Of a stretch of DNA of 64,000 nt, positions 1 through 9,575 are shown piece by piece. Within the stretch, counting starts at the first letter, position 1. Each line of letters starts with the position of its first letter. A program made the translations under genes and the position numbers. The DNA comes from Roseibium aggregatum IAM 12614 (GTDB lineage: Bacteria > Pseudomonadota > Alphaproteobacteria > Rhizobiales > Stappiaceae): assembly GCF_000168975.1 (NCBI RefSeq), contig NZ_AAUW01000016.1:108252-172251 (forward strand), in the 5' to 3' direction. Under the pieces are notes generated by a model. That model was given only the letters and a program-made list of their open reading frames with translations. It was not told the DNA's origin and searched no databases.

Positions 1-241
1 GATCCATCATCTGCGGTTTGACGGCGACCAGCACGATCCCGGCCGTCAGATCCTCCGGCACGGAGGTCACATGACGGATGCCGTGTTTCTTGAGAAGGGC
101 ATCCATCTCTTCGGACAGATGCGGATCATTGACCACGATGGCAGCGGGGTCGATCCCCTCCGCCATCCAGCCCGATAACATTGCCCCACCCATCTTGCCG
201 GCTCCGACAAGAAGGAAAGGCCGTTCCTTTGAAAAGCTCAT
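1..241 (-). CDS. proC: Pyrroline-5-carboxylate reductase, N-terminal part (partial)
   Basis: About 80 N-terminal residues are visible; the gene runs off the left edge of the window. The protein opens with a Rossmann nucleotide-binding loop (LLVGAGKMGGAM, residues about 9-20), followed by the family-typical NDP and AVKPQ stretches. Known role: NAD(P)H-dependent reduction of 1-pyrroline-5-carboxylate to proline, the last step of proline synthesis, in the cytoplasm. The ATG overlaps the stop codon of the upstream YbjN gene in an ATGA junction, so the two are probably translationally coupled. The C-terminal dimerisation domain is outside the window, so completeness cannot be judged. Confidence 0.9.
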   Translation of the reverse strand, partial: MSFSKERPFLLVGAGKMGGAMLSGWMAEGIDPAAIVVNDPHLSEEMDALLKKHGIRHVTSVPEDLTAGIVLVAVKPQMMD

Positions 242-738
242 GCTTCTCCTGCGGTTTCAAACAAGGCCGTGTTCAACGCCTCGGCTGCCGAGTGACCGGC
301 CCAGACGACGAATTGAAAGGCTTGATAGAAACGTTCGCAGTTTTCAAGGGCATTTGTCAGCATTCCCTCGATCTGAGCCGAGGATGCCTCCGCACCGCCC
401 GCCAGAAGCAGCGACTGCCGGAACATCACCACGTTCTCCTTGTTCCAGAGATCGAAGTGGCCCATCCAGAGCTGTTCATTGACGAGTGCCAGCAGACGGA
501 CAACTTCCGTCTTGCGCAATTCGGTGACCTTGAGGTCGAAAGCACAGGCAAGATGAAGGGCTTCGACTTCCTCCATCCACGAGAAGGAGACGTGGTAATC
601 ACACCAGCTCCCCTCCAGGGAAATGGTGATCTCGTCCTCGTCCGACCTTTCGAACGTCCAGTCGTTTAACGCTGCGAACGTCTCTATGGTGTCAACGGGA
701 TTACCAGGTCGCTCGAGTTCAATCTCGATGAGGCTCAT
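238..738 (-). CDS. YbjN domain-containing protein
   Basis: A 166-residue cytoplasmic protein without signal peptide or membrane segment. Its alternating beta/helix pattern and the central LWMGHFDLW segment match the YbjN family, which is related in fold to type III secretion chaperones; the biochemical role of the family is not established. The start is supported by a GGGGAG motif about 7 bases upstream. It overlaps proC by four bases, an arrangement common in Rhizobiales, so co-expression is likely. Function beyond family membership is not inferred. Confidence 0.85.
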   Translation of the reverse strand: MSLIEIELERPGNPVDTIETFAALNDWTFERSDEDEITISLEGSWCDYHVSFSWMEEVEALHLACAFDLKVTELRKTEVVRLLALVNEQLWMGHFDLWNKENVVMFRQSLLLAGGAEASSAQIEGMLTNALENCERFYQAFQFVVWAGHSAAEALNTALFETAGEA

Positions 739-1085
739 GTGCCTACTCCCCTTCTGAGCCGGGGGCCGGTAACCCGATCACGATAACCGGGCGGGCCGCC
801 GGGAAAAGTCCCATGCCGGAGGAGCAAAACGCGTCCTTTTACGGCCCTTTAGAAGGGAACCGGTTCCGTCTTGCTCCGACGAATCCCTGTTATCTTTCAG
901 TATAGGAGCAGGAATGATTTAAACGATACATACCAGTTGAGCGAAAAAAGCCGAAACTTGTGGACGACTCAGCGGTATTTTTCATCACACTGCCCAAAAT
1001 CAACGCAAAACCGCCATGTTCAAGCGTCGTAATTCTGTCATCACCTTTTCACAGAAAACGCTCACATCGACGTCAACAAATCGGC
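739..1085. other. Intergenic region upstream of the YbjN gene
   Basis: 347 bases between the YbjN gene and the end of ubiK, both on the minus strand. It must hold the promoter of the ybjN-proC pair. On the minus strand a TATACT hexamer near 898-903 could be a -10 box, but no convincing -35 partner is present. No tRNA, terminator with a T-tract or credible coding frame was seen. Confidence 0.4.
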
Positions 1086-1352
1086 TTAAGCGTCTCCAGA
1101 AGCGGTGGATTCCGGATTTTCGAGTTTGGCGAGCCGCGATTCGAGTTCATCTATCCGGTCCAGAGCGCGCACTGCCATCTCTTTGACCGCTTCATGCTCC
1201 TCGCGCGAAACCACGTCCATGTCGGACAGAAAACGCTCGGCCTGAGCACGGAAAGCGGTCTCGACCTCGCGGCGGGCGCCCTGGGCAACACCGGCGGCAT
1301 CGGTCATCAACTTGGCAAAATCATCGAGAAGACGGTTCGGGCCTTGGGTCAT
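1086..1352 (-). CDS. ubiK: UbiK-family (BMFP) ubiquinone biosynthesis accessory factor
   Basis: An 88-residue protein with an N-terminal amphipathic helix (residues 1-25) and a C-terminal heptad-rich coiled coil (about 45-80, RIDELESRLAKLE), the signature of the BMFP/YqiC family. E. coli UbiK binds UbiJ and assists ubiquinone synthesis; family members also show membrane-fusogenic behaviour. The start was placed at 1352 because an AGGAGG box lies 7 bases upstream; the longer in-frame extension to 1442 has no ribosome-binding site. It is divergent from lgt. The family assignment is good; a ubiquinone role here is inferred from the family. Confidence 0.85.
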   Translation of the reverse strand: MTQGPNRLLDDFAKLMTDAAGVAQGARREVETAFRAQAERFLSDMDVVSREEHEAVKEMAVRALDRIDELESRLAKLENPESTASGDA

Positions 1353-1588
1353 CGGACCCTCCTTGATCGGAAACACATGTGATGACAGACAGGTATGAGG
1401 GAATGGCGGCAACTTCAAGGACCAATTCCGCCGCAGCCGCATTCACACGCATTCCGCCCCGCCCTGCCATCCCCTCTTTCGGCAGGCGGCTCCCGTCCCC
1501 CTGCGAACCCGCATCGGCTTGACGGGGCGGACAAGATAGCGCAAGCGTTCAGCCCGAATTCGCCCGCGCACCATTGGAAGGTTCTGCC

Positions 1589-2422
1589 GTGCCGCCAGTT
1601 CTGGTTATGCCCTTTCCCGCAATCGACCCTGTTCTCATCGAATTCGGACCCTTTGCCCTGCGCTGGTACGCGCTCGCCTATATCGTCGGAATTCTGCTGG
1701 CCTGGCGTTACATGCGCCTGCTGGTGGCCAACGACCGCCTGTGGAGCGGCGTCCCCCGCCCTGCCCCGCTTGAGATCGATGACTTCGTGCTCTGGGGCAC
1801 GCTCGGCATCATCATCGGCGGACGTCTTGGCTACGTGCTGTTCTACAATCCGGCATATTACTTCGCCCACCCGGCCGAGGCGATCGCGATCTGGACCGGT
1901 GGCATGTCCTTTCATGGCGGCTTTGCCGGCACGGTCATCGCGATGATCCTGTTTGCCTGGAAGCGTGGCCTGTCGATCTGGACCCTGTTCGACCTTGCCG
2001 GTTGCGCGGCCCCCATCGGTCTCTTCTTCGGCCGGATCGCCAACTTCATCAATTCCGAGCTGTGGGGCCGGCCGACGGATGTGCCCTGGGCGGTGGTGTT
2101 TCCAAATGGCGGACCGGAGCCCCGTCACCCGAGCCAGCTCTATGAAGCCGCGCTTGAAGGCGTCGTGCTGTTTCTGGTGCTGATGGTGCTCAGCCGGCGC
2201 TTCAAGCTCCTGCAAAAACCCGGCTTCCTTGCCGGCGCCTTTGCCTTCGGTTACGGCGTTGCCCGGTCGATTTCAGAACTCTACCGCGTTCCCGATGCCC
2301 ATATCGGTTATCTGAGCGGCTTTCTCACCATGGGCATCCTGCTGTCCCTTCCGATGATCCTGGTCGGACTGGCCACCATGATCTGGGCAGCGAGGCGCAG
2401 CTCCGGAGCAAACGCGGCGTGA
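1589..2422 (+). CDS. lgt: Prolipoprotein diacylglyceryl transferase
   Basis: Inner-membrane enzyme that transfers diacylglycerol from phosphatidylglycerol to the lipobox cysteine of prolipoproteins, the first step of lipoprotein maturation. 277 residues with about seven hydrophobic helices. The conserved FHGG motif (His109, equivalent to E. coli His103) and the Lgt signature [10 protein letters not shown] (residues 148-157) are intact, as is the downstream HPSQLYEA segment. A GTG start at 1589 is preferred because GGAAGG lies 7 bases upstream; TTG at 1574 and ATG at 1607 are alternatives. Its stop overlaps the next gene's GTG in a GTGA junction. Confidence 0.95.
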   Translation: MPPVLVMPFPAIDPVLIEFGPFALRWYALAYIVGILLAWRYMRLLVANDRLWSGVPRPAPLEIDDFVLWGTLGIIIGGRLGYVLFYNPAYYFAHPAEAIAIWTGGMSFHGGFAGTVIAMILFAWKRGLSIWTLFDLAGCAAPIGLFFGRIANFINSELWGRPTDVPWAVVFPNGGPEPRHPSQLYEAALEGVVLFLVLMVLSRRFKLLQKPGFLAGAFAFGYGVARSISELYRVPDAHIGYLSGFLTMGILLSLPMILVGLATMIWAARRSSGANAA

Positions 2423-3507
2423 CGGGACTGAAGGACAGGATCAAGGCCCGGATTGCAACCGAAGGTCCGCTGTCGGTCGCGCAATATATGTCCGTTTGCC
2501 TCGGCGACCCGGACGCCGGCTATTACATGACGCGCGAACCGTTCGGCAGCGAGGGCGATTTCATCACCGCGCCCGAAGTCAGCCAGATGTTCGGCGAACT
2601 CATCGGCGCTGCCTGCCTGTCTGCCTGGCAGGCGCTGGGGGAACCGGCTGAGTTTCAGCTTGTAGAACTCGGGCCTGGGCGCGGCACGCTGATGGCCGAC
2701 CTGTTGCGCATGGCGTCCCTGCGCCCGGCCTTCATCAAGGCGGCCCGCCTGAATATGGTCGAGACCAGTCCGAGACTGCGGGAAATTCAGACTGCGACGC
2801 TGTCGCGCGGTCCGTTGACGCCGCACTTCCGCAACCGGTTCCAGGATGTTCCCGGCGGTCCGCTGATCCTGGTCGCCAACGAGTTTTTTGACGCCCTGCC
2901 GATCCACCAGTTCGTCAAGACCGCTCGTGGCTGGCAGGAACGCCAGATCGGCCTGTCGCAGGACGGAGAACTGATGTTCGGCGTCGGCACCGCTCGCCTG
3001 CCCGATGACGCCATCCCCGCGGATCTTTCATCCGCCCCTGAAGGCGCGATCTTCGAAACCCAGCCCGCCGCCAATGCGATTGCCGAGGAGATAGGCCACC
3101 GGATTGCCGGAAACGGCGGCGCTGCGATCCTTATCGACTATGGCTACCTGAACACCGCCGCAGGCGACACGCTGCAGGCCCTTTACAAACACGCCTATGA
3201 CGATGTCCTGGCTCATCCGGGCGAAGCGGATCTGACCGCGCATGTCAATTTCGAAGCCCTGGCGGCCGCCACAGTCCGGGCAGGTGCCCAAGCCCTTGCG
3301 CCCCTGACCCAGGGCGAGTTTCTGCTGCGCTCTGGCCTTCTGGAGCGGGCCGGAGCCCTTGGCGCTGGCAAGTCCCACAGCGAACAGGAAGCGATCCGCG
3401 ATGCCGTCGAGCGGCTGGCCGCGCCAGGTCAGATGGGCGATCTTTTCAAGGTGCTGGCCGTGACGAACTCTGGAATATCCTTTCCCCCGTTTGACAGCGC
3501 GTCCTGA
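2419..3507 (+). CDS. MidA/NDUFAF7-family SAM-dependent methyltransferase
   Basis: 362 residues with the COG1565 pattern: the [18 protein letters not shown] segment near residues 31-48, SAM-binding motif [11 protein letters not shown] near residue 84, and NEFFDALP near 153. The mitochondrial homologue NDUFAF7/MidA methylates an arginine of a complex I core subunit during assembly; the bacterial substrate is not established, so a complex I role is only an inference. The GTG start overlaps the lgt stop, and lgt / this gene / pgeF in this order is a common alphaproteobacterial cluster. Confidence 0.9.
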   Translation: MTGLKDRIKARIATEGPLSVAQYMSVCLGDPDAGYYMTREPFGSEGDFITAPEVSQMFGELIGAACLSAWQALGEPAEFQLVELGPGRGTLMADLLRMASLRPAFIKAARLNMVETSPRLREIQTATLSRGPLTPHFRNRFQDVPGGPLILVANEFFDALPIHQFVKTARGWQERQIGLSQDGELMFGVGTARLPDDAIPADLSSAPEGAIFETQPAANAIAEEIGHRIAGNGGAAILIDYGYLNTAAGDTLQALYKHAYDDVLAHPGEADLTAHVNFEALAAATVRAGAQALAPLTQGEFLLRSGLLERAGALGAGKSHSEQEAIRDAVERLAAPGQMGDLFKVLAVTNSGISFPPFDSAS

Positions 3508-3563
3508 ACACCCCAAGGATCAGACGCTGGCGTGACGAATCCCCTCCCCTTCAGGAGCCTTGA

Positions 3564-4328
3564 ATGAAAATTGAAGCAGACGTCTTGAAGCTGGATGGCA
3601 TCCGGCACGGCTTCTTCACCCGCCAGGGCGGCGTCTCCGGCGGCATTTACGCCAGTCTCAATATTGGCCTCGGTTCGGACGATGATCGCGGCAGCGTTCT
3701 GGAAAACCGCGAGCGCGTTGCCGGCCAGCTCGGCATCAGCACTGGCCGCCTGGTCTCCCCCTATCAAATCCACTCCCCCAACGTGATCACCGTCAGCGCA
3801 CCCTTCCCGCCGGATGCGGACCGCAAGGCGGATGCACTGGTCACCGCCACACCGGGCCTTGCCATCGGCATTGCGACGGCCGATTGCGGCCCGCTGCTGT
3901 TTGCGGATCCCAAGGCGGGCGTCATCGGCGCGGCCCACTCTGGCTGGAAAGGCGCCGTTACCGGTATCTTGCAGAACACGGTTGCGGCGATGGAGGCCCT
4001 CGGCGCGACCAAGGGCAACATAACGGCGGTGCTCGGACCGACGATTTCCCAGGCCGCTTACGAGGTCGGCCCCGAGTTCAAGGACCGCTTCCTTCAGGAG
4101 CACCCGGACAACACCCGCTATTTCAGACCTTCCGAACGCGCGCAGCATTTCATGTTCGATCTGCCCGCTTTCATTACCGACAAGCTTGAGGCTCTTGGGC
4201 TGGGCGACGTCGCCGATCTGGCGCTGTGCACCTATGCCGACGAGGACCGTTTCTTCTCCTACCGCCGGACAACCCATCGCAAGGAGCCGGATTACGGCCG
4301 CCAGATCAGCGCGATTGCACTTTTGTGA
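3564..4328 (+). CDS. pgeF: Peptidoglycan editing factor PgeF (laccase-domain, YfiH family)
   Basis: 254 residues of the Cu-oxidase_4/YfiH fold. Diagnostic motifs are RQGGVS near the N-terminus, TADCGPLLF (cysteine ligand), HSGWKG (histidine ligand) and CTY..DRFFSYRR near the C-terminus. In E. coli PgeF removes wrongly incorporated L-serine from peptidoglycan precursors; the mammalian homologue FAMIN/LACC1 acts on purine nucleosides, so a nucleoside activity cannot be excluded. AGGAG lies 6 bases before the ATG. It sits 56 bases after the MidA-like gene and 9 bases before the M24 gene, so one transcript is likely. Confidence 0.92.
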   Translation: MKIEADVLKLDGIRHGFFTRQGGVSGGIYASLNIGLGSDDDRGSVLENRERVAGQLGISTGRLVSPYQIHSPNVITVSAPFPPDADRKADALVTATPGLAIGIATADCGPLLFADPKAGVIGAAHSGWKGAVTGILQNTVAAMEALGATKGNITAVLGPTISQAAYEVGPEFKDRFLQEHPDNTRYFRPSERAQHFMFDLPAFITDKLEALGLGDVADLALCTYADEDRFFSYRRTTHRKEPDYGRQISAIALL

Positions 4329-4337
4329 GGACCACAC

Positions 4338-5495
4338 ATGGCACTTCATTTTTCCGATGCCGAGTTTGAAAGCCGCTTCGACAAGCTGAAGGCCGCCATG
4401 GAGGCGCAGAAGCTGGATGCGATGCTGCTCTTTGCCCAGGAGAGCATGTACTGGCTGACCGGCTACGACACGTTCGGCTTCTGCTTTTTCCAGTGCCTCG
4501 TCGTGACGAAGGACGGCCGCAAGGTGCTCCTGACGCGCTCCGCCGACGAACGCCAGGCCAAGCACACCTCGAACATCGAGGACATCCGCATCTGGATCGA
4601 CCGCGGCTCCGCCAGTCCTGTGCTGCAGCTCAAGGAGATGCTGTTCGACATGGACCTGCTCGGCAGCAGGCTGGGTGTCGAATACGACACGCAAGGCATG
4701 ACCGGTAAAATCGCCCTGAAGCTGAATGAGGAACTCACAAGTTTCGCCGACGTCAGCGATGCCTCGCCCTTGATTCCCGAGCTTCGCGCGGTGAAAAGCG
4801 CCGAGGAAATCGTCTATGTGCGCAAGGCCTCGGAGCTGGCCGACAAGGCCTTTTATGCCGCGATGGATGAAATCCGCCCTGGAGCCGACGAGGGCCGCAT
4901 ACTGGCTGCGATGCAGGGAGCCATTTTCGAAGGTGGCGGCGATTATCCCGGCAACGAGTTCATCATCGGCTCCGACCGCGATGCGCTCCTGTGCCGTTAC
5001 AAGGCAGGCCGCAGGAACCTGTCCGACCAGGACCAGCTCACGCTGGAATGGGCCGGTGCCTACCGCCACTACCACGCTGCGCTGATGCGCACGGTGGTGA
5101 TCGGCACACCGACGGACCGGCACATGGAAATGTACACCGCCGCACGCGAGGCACTTGCGGCTGTTGAAACACAGCTCGTTCCTGGCAGGACCTTCGGCGA
5201 TGTCTTCGACGCCCATGCAGAACGTGTCGACGCCCATGGCCTCATGCCGCACCGGCTGAATGCCTGCGGTTATTCCCTGGGCGCCCGGTTCACGCCAAGC
5301 TGGATGGACATGCCCATGGCCTACCGGGCCAACCCGGCCGAGGTGAAGCCCGACATGGTCATCTTCATGCACATGATCCTGATGGATTCCATCTCCGGAA
5401 CCGCCATGACCCTCGGCCAGACCTATCTGACCACGACCGGGGCGCCCGAGTGCTTGTCCAAGCTGCCTCTCGACCTGCCGGTCAAGTCAGGCTAA
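4338..5495 (+). CDS. M24-fold (creatinase-like) protein lacking the metal ligands
   Basis: 385 residues with an N-terminal creatinase domain (about 1-150) and a C-terminal pita-bread M24 domain. Family landmarks align, but the five metal ligands of aminopeptidase P are absent: the first Asp is Glu (TLEWAGAY), the second is Ala within YHAALMRT, the His position is Tyr (ACGYSLGA), the first Glu position is His (IFMHMI), and the last is not acidic (MTLGQTYL). This resembles creatinase and ectoine-hydrolase (DoeA/EutD)-type members, which hydrolyse small C-N bonds without metal. Substrate unknown; automated labels of Xaa-Pro aminopeptidase are probably wrong. GAGGA precedes the ATG. Confidence 0.85.
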   Translation: MALHFSDAEFESRFDKLKAAMEAQKLDAMLLFAQESMYWLTGYDTFGFCFFQCLVVTKDGRKVLLTRSADERQAKHTSNIEDIRIWIDRGSASPVLQLKEMLFDMDLLGSRLGVEYDTQGMTGKIALKLNEELTSFADVSDASPLIPELRAVKSAEEIVYVRKASELADKAFYAAMDEIRPGADEGRILAAMQGAIFEGGGDYPGNEFIIGSDRDALLCRYKAGRRNLSDQDQLTLEWAGAYRHYHAALMRTVVIGTPTDRHMEMYTAAREALAAVETQLVPGRTFGDVFDAHAERVDAHGLMPHRLNACGYSLGARFTPSWMDMPMAYRANPAEVKPDMVIFMHMILMDSISGTAMTLGQTYLTTTGAPECLSKLPLDLPVKSG

Positions 5496-5587
5496 ACCAG
5501 TTTCAACCTTGCGGCCCGGTTCGCGTTTCGCGTTTCCGGCAGGGGCCGCTGCCACGACGATATCGACCGCGAGAGCCAAGCGTCTCC

Positions 5588-6109
5588 ATGACAGACATGA
5601 CCACCCAACGATCCTCTTCCTCCCGGCGCCTGCTGGCGGTTCTTCTGCTTGGAGCCGGGCTTGCTGCCTGCCAGGCAGCTCCTCAGCCCCCCACTCCGAT
5701 CTCGACCACCGTCACCGCGCCGACGATCGCCGGTCAGGCCGACCAGCAAGAGGGCGTCACCTTCGCGTTTGAACCGTTCACCGGTGCACCGGGAAATATT
5801 GCCGACGAGCTGTCCGAGATGATCGGTGCCGAAGCCCGCAAGCAGGGCATCACGCTTGTGCGCCGCATCGGCGCGTCGGCCACCTACCGGGTCAACGGTT
5901 ATCTGTCGGCAACCGGACAGCCCTCCAACGGCACCGTGTTCTACGTTTTCGACATTGTCGACAACTCCGGCCGCCGCGTGAAGCGAATCTCCGGAACGGA
6001 AGATACGGGCGGAGCCTCCGGCGACCCGTGGCAGGCGGTCAGCTCCGGTACGCTGTCGCGCATTGCCAATCGCTCGATGGTGGAAATCAAGGCCTGGCTC
6101 AACCGATAA
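5588..6109 (+). CDS. Putative lipoprotein
   Basis: 173 residues. The N-terminus has an Arg-Arg pair, a hydrophobic stretch and a lipobox LAAC near residue 27, so it should be diacylated by Lgt and anchored in the membrane. The mature part starts with a Pro/Thr-rich linker and continues as an alpha/beta domain (residues about 55-173) that I do not recognise. The ATG at 5588 was chosen because it gives a compact signal peptide; the frame stays open further upstream to 5450, overlapping the M24 gene. It lies 92 bases downstream of the M24 gene and may be in its transcript. Confidence 0.75.
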   Translation: MTDMTTQRSSSSRRLLAVLLLGAGLAACQAAPQPPTPISTTVTAPTIAGQADQQEGVTFAFEPFTGAPGNIADELSEMIGAEARKQGITLVRRIGASATYRVNGYLSATGQPSNGTVFYVFDIVDNSGRRVKRISGTEDTGGASGDPWQAVSSGTLSRIANRSMVEIKAWLNR

Positions 6110-6348
6110 TGAAACGCTTTGCCGGGTAATTCCGGCGTGGCGTCACAAAAAATAAAAAAAAGCGGGCGTCAGGCGACAACGCCTGTTGTGGTCCGGTTGC
6201 TTGGTTGTTACAACGCCGCCGCCTGCCGAGGGTTTCCGAGCGAGGCTCCCGGCACCCGGCACATGACTTAAGACCTAGGCCTTTCCGCGTGTTTGCAAGG
6301 CACAACCTGTCTGTAAACCCGCCGTCGCACCAGAAGGACTTGCGGCTC

Positions 6349-7281
6349 ATGAAGATCGTCGCGGGCAATTCCAACCGAGCCCTGGCTGAGGAAATCTCCA
6401 AATACCTGGATGCCCCTCTCGCCAAATGCCAGGTCCGGCGGTTTGCCGACCAGGAAATCTTCGTAGAAATCCAGGAAAACGTACGCGGCGAAGATGTTTT
6501 CGTCGTCCAGCCGACCAGCTACCCGGCAAACGACCACCTGATGGAACTGCTCATCATCATCGATGCGCTCCGCCGGTCCTCTGCCCGCCGCATCACCGCG
6601 GTCATTCCCTATTTCGGCTACGCCCGGCAGGACCGCCGTGCCTCCGGCCGAACCCCGATCTCGGCAAAGCTGGTGGCCAATCTGATCACCGAAGCCGGTG
6701 CAGACCGCATTCTAACCCTGGATCTCCACGCCGGACAGATCCAGGGTTTTTTCGATATCCCGACGGACAACCTGTTCGCCGCTCCCGTCATGACCCGCGA
6801 CATCAAGGAACGCTATGCGACCGACAATGTCATGGTCGTGTCTCCGGACGTCGGCGGCGTGGTGCGCGCCCGTGCCCTTGCCAAGCGCATCGAGGCGCCG
6901 CTCTCCATCGTCGACAAGCGCCGCGACAAGCCTGGGGAATCGGAAGTCATGAACATCATCGGTGATGTCAAAGGCTACGACTGCATCCTCGTCGATGACA
7001 TCGTCGACAGTGGCGGCACGCTCTGCAACGCCGCTGAAGCCCTTTTGGCCAAGGGCGCGCAGTCGGTGACGGCCTATATCACCCACGGCGTTCTGTCCGG
7101 TGGTGCGGTTGCCCGCGTGACCTCTTCCAAGCTGAAGGAACTGGTCATCACCAACTCCATCGAACCGACCGCCGCCATCACGGCCGCTGCCAACATCCGT
7201 GCAATCTCGATTGCTCCGCTGATCGGCGAAGCAATCAACCGCACGGCTCTGGAAAAATCCGTTTCCAGCCTGTTCAGCTAA
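6349..7281 (+). CDS. prs: Ribose-phosphate pyrophosphokinase (PRPP synthase)
   Basis: 310 residues, full length for class I PRPP synthase, which makes PRPP from ribose 5-phosphate and ATP for purine, pyrimidine, histidine, tryptophan and NAD synthesis. Visible motifs: [39 protein letters not shown], the flexible-loop Lys/Arg region [10 protein letters not shown] and the PRPP loop [11 protein letters not shown]. The ATG at 6349 matches the family start (MKIVAGNSN); the frame is open upstream to 6205 but that extension is not family-like. The gene stands alone and ends at a bidirectional terminator. Confidence 0.97.
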   Translation: MKIVAGNSNRALAEEISKYLDAPLAKCQVRRFADQEIFVEIQENVRGEDVFVVQPTSYPANDHLMELLIIIDALRRSSARRITAVIPYFGYARQDRRASGRTPISAKLVANLITEAGADRILTLDLHAGQIQGFFDIPTDNLFAAPVMTRDIKERYATDNVMVVSPDVGGVVRARALAKRIEAPLSIVDKRRDKPGESEVMNIIGDVKGYDCILVDDIVDSGGTLCNAAEALLAKGAQSVTAYITHGVLSGGAVARVTSSKLKELVITNSIEPTAAITAAANIRAISIAPLIGEAINRTALEKSVSSLFS

Positions 7282-7303
7282 ACCGGCTGACGGCAGACAC
7301 ATC

Positions 7304-7335
7304 AAAAACGCCCGGCCGAAAGACCAGGCGTTTTT
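7304..7335. terminator. Bidirectional intrinsic terminator between prs and the chemoreceptor gene
   Basis: An inverted repeat, AAAAACGCC at 7304-7312 and GGCGTTTTT at 7327-7335, with a short GG/CC inner extension. An A-tract on one side and a T-tract on the other let it stop transcription from both convergent genes. Confidence 0.8.
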
Positions 7336-7354
7336 CATTGAACCAGGCGCTGGA

Positions 7355-9481
7355 TCAGGCGGCTGCGACCGCAGCCAGGAAACGATCGACCGTTTCCCTA
7401 AGCGCATTGGTATGGTTGTTGACATCCGTCGATGCAGACAGCACCTGTCCCGCGGAGGAGCTCGTCACCAGCGTCTTTTGAGAAATGGTCTCGACCGTGC
7501 GCGCAACCTCCTGCGTGCCCTTCGCCGCTTCCTGAACGTTGCCGGAAATCTCGTTGGTCGCCGCACCTTGCTGCTCGACAGCGGAGGCGATCGATCCTGT
7601 GTATTCGTCGACTTGGCTCATCGTTTGGGTAATCCCGGCGATTGCCGACACGGCGTCCCTCGTTGCGGCCTGCACTTCGGCAATCTGCCCCTCGATTTCT
7701 TCCGTTGCCTTTGCGGTCTGCGTTGCCAGCTCCTTCACTTCAGAAGCAACGACCGCAAATCCACGTCCCGCTTCCCCCGCCCGCGCGGCTTCAATGGTCG
7801 CATTCAGCGCCAGAAGATTGGTCTGTTCGGCGATGGCGGAAATGAGGTTCACGACATCCCCGATCCGCTGCGCGGCTTCGGCAAGGCCTTCGATCTTGGT
7901 GTTGGTCTCGACGGCTGCTTGAGAAGCATCGCGAACGATCTCGGTCGTCGACAACACCTGTCGGCGGATTTCCTGAATGGAGGCCGACAGTTCCTCGGCA
8001 GCAGACGCAACCGTCTGCACGTTCGTGGAGGCCTCTTCCGAAGTCGACGATGCACTCGAGGCGTCGCTGGCGGTCTCGTCGGCAACGCCGTTCAACTCTT
8101 CCGCGGCCAGCCTCATCTGTTCGCTGTTGCTGTGAACCGCATCCAGCATGCCGGTAACTTCGGATCGGAAGGCCGAAATAAGCCGGGTCGTTGCCTCTGC
8201 CTGCCGCTCCCGGGCAGCAGCAGAATCATGCTGCTCGGCTTCGAGCCTGGCACGGGAAATTGCGTTTTCACGGAAGACAGAGACCGTTTCTGCCATATCG
8301 GAGATTTCGTCAGAGGCAGTCTGTGGCGGCACCTCCACGGCCGTATCTCCGCCGGCGAGCCTGCTCATCACGGCCCCCAGCCGGGTAATGCGGCCGGAGA
8401 GACTTCTTGCCATCAGAAGACCGATCACGCCGGCGACGAATGCACAGGCGAGGGAAATACCGAAGATCCAGAACTTTAGCGACGTCAGGGGCGCCAGGAC
8501 TTCGTCAGCGTCCTGAACCACGACGAGCGTGTAATTGTTGCCGAGCGCCATGATGGGCATCATCGCCGCGAATACGTCCCGGCCGTTATAGTCCGGCAGA
8601 CGCTCGAAGGTCGCCTCGCCGCTCATCACCGACATCACTTCGGGTGCCGCGAAAGCGTCGCTGAGCATTTCATTCGTATCAGCCGTGCGCTGGCTGTCGT
8701 TGACGACCAGTCCGGTTTCGTTGACGAGATAAATATTGCCGGTCTCCCCGAGGCCGGCGTAGTTGCCAAGCAGGGCATCGATCTTGCTTAACGGAGTCTC
8801 GTAGGCAACCGCGCCGATCGTCTTGGACCCCACCTTCACCGGTGCGACCCAGAACCCCGTCGCTGCGCCGTCCTTGCCGGCATAATGGACCGGATCGAAT
8901 CCCAGAAGCGTCTCCTCGTTGCCGGAGACAATCCGCTCGAAGGCATTCGCCAGAGGTGTCTGGGACCAGGCTTCGTCCTTGAGATTGACGCCGAAATCCG
9001 ATTGCTTGCGGGCTGTGTAGATCACATCGCCAGCAAGGTTGATCAGCAAAATGTCCGGATGGTCGTTGGCGTCGGCATAGTCCCTGAGCGAGGTGTGATG
9101 TTTCGCATGGACCTTGTCATAGGGTTTGCGGCCTGCCTTGACGAGCTGATCCCTTTCCTCAAGCGGATGCGGGTTGTCGGTGATGTAGATCTTGGTCAGG
9201 GTTTCAGCCGCCTTGTCTTCGTATTTTGCCCAGGCGGCATTGAAATCACTATATGCGGATCGGAGGGCCTGACCGTTGAGGTGCCCGCCGATCGTCAGTT
9301 CCTTGCTGCGGTAAAACTCCAGCAGGCTGTCCCGGCGACTCTCGACCAGCGCCATGAGACGCTGCTCCGCCTGACCGCGCACGGTGTTGGCTCCGGAGAC
9401 ATAACTTGCGATACCGACGCCTCCAGAACAAAGAAGTGCGATACCGAGAACGAGTGCTGGAAGCTTTACGGATACTTTCAA
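7355..9481 (-). CDS. Methyl-accepting chemotaxis protein with periplasmic Cache-type sensor
   Basis: About 708 residues: TM1 (about 7-28), a large periplasmic region of some 300 residues with dCache features ([20 protein letters not shown]), TM2 (about 335-358), HAMP, and a cytoplasmic signalling domain whose hairpin tip [19 protein letters not shown] is intact. It should relay ligand binding to CheA/CheW. No ATG gives a full TM1; the TTG at 9481 follows a GGGGGG box by 5 bases and is preferred over the TTG at 9532. No CheA-docking pentapeptide tail for CheR is evident. The next gene upstream encodes a free periplasmic sensor-like protein. Confidence 0.9.
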   Translation of the reverse strand: MKVSVKLPALVLGIALLCSGGVGIASYVSGANTVRGQAEQRLMALVESRRDSLLEFYRSKELTIGGHLNGQALRSAYSDFNAAWAKYEDKAAETLTKIYITDNPHPLEERDQLVKAGRKPYDKVHAKHHTSLRDYADANDHPDILLINLAGDVIYTARKQSDFGVNLKDEAWSQTPLANAFERIVSGNEETLLGFDPVHYAGKDGAATGFWVAPVKVGSKTIGAVAYETPLSKIDALLGNYAGLGETGNIYLVNETGLVVNDSQRTADTNEMLSDAFAAPEVMSVMSGEATFERLPDYNGRDVFAAMMPIMALGNNYTLVVVQDADEVLAPLTSLKFWIFGISLACAFVAGVIGLLMARSLSGRITRLGAVMSRLAGGDTAVEVPPQTASDEISDMAETVSVFRENAISRARLEAEQHDSAAARERQAEATTRLISAFRSEVTGMLDAVHSNSEQMRLAAEELNGVADETASDASSASSTSEEASTNVQTVASAAEELSASIQEIRRQVLSTTEIVRDASQAAVETNTKIEGLAEAAQRIGDVVNLISAIAEQTNLLALNATIEAARAGEAGRGFAVVASEVKELATQTAKATEEIEGQIAEVQAATRDAVSAIAGITQTMSQVDEYTGSIASAVEQQGAATNEISGNVQEAAKGTQEVARTVETISQKTLVTSSSAGQVLSASTDVNNHTNALRETVDRFLAAVAAA

Positions 9482-9575
9482 GGTTTCCCCCCGGAAGACG
9501 CGGGAAGGTTCAACCTTCCCGCCAGTTCTCAAGTTTTAGTGCCAGTACCTCACCGTCAAAGCCGGTACTTGCCTG

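Noticed and set aside
3429..5372. 647-codon open frame on the minus strand
   Set aside because: It is antisense to pgeF and the M24-fold gene, both of which have clear motifs and ribosome-binding sites. Long antisense frames are common in GC-rich genomes.
6121..6136. Hairpin GCCGG/CCGGC after the lipoprotein gene as a terminator
   Set aside because: The following run is A-rich, not T-rich, on the plus strand, and no minus-strand gene ends there.
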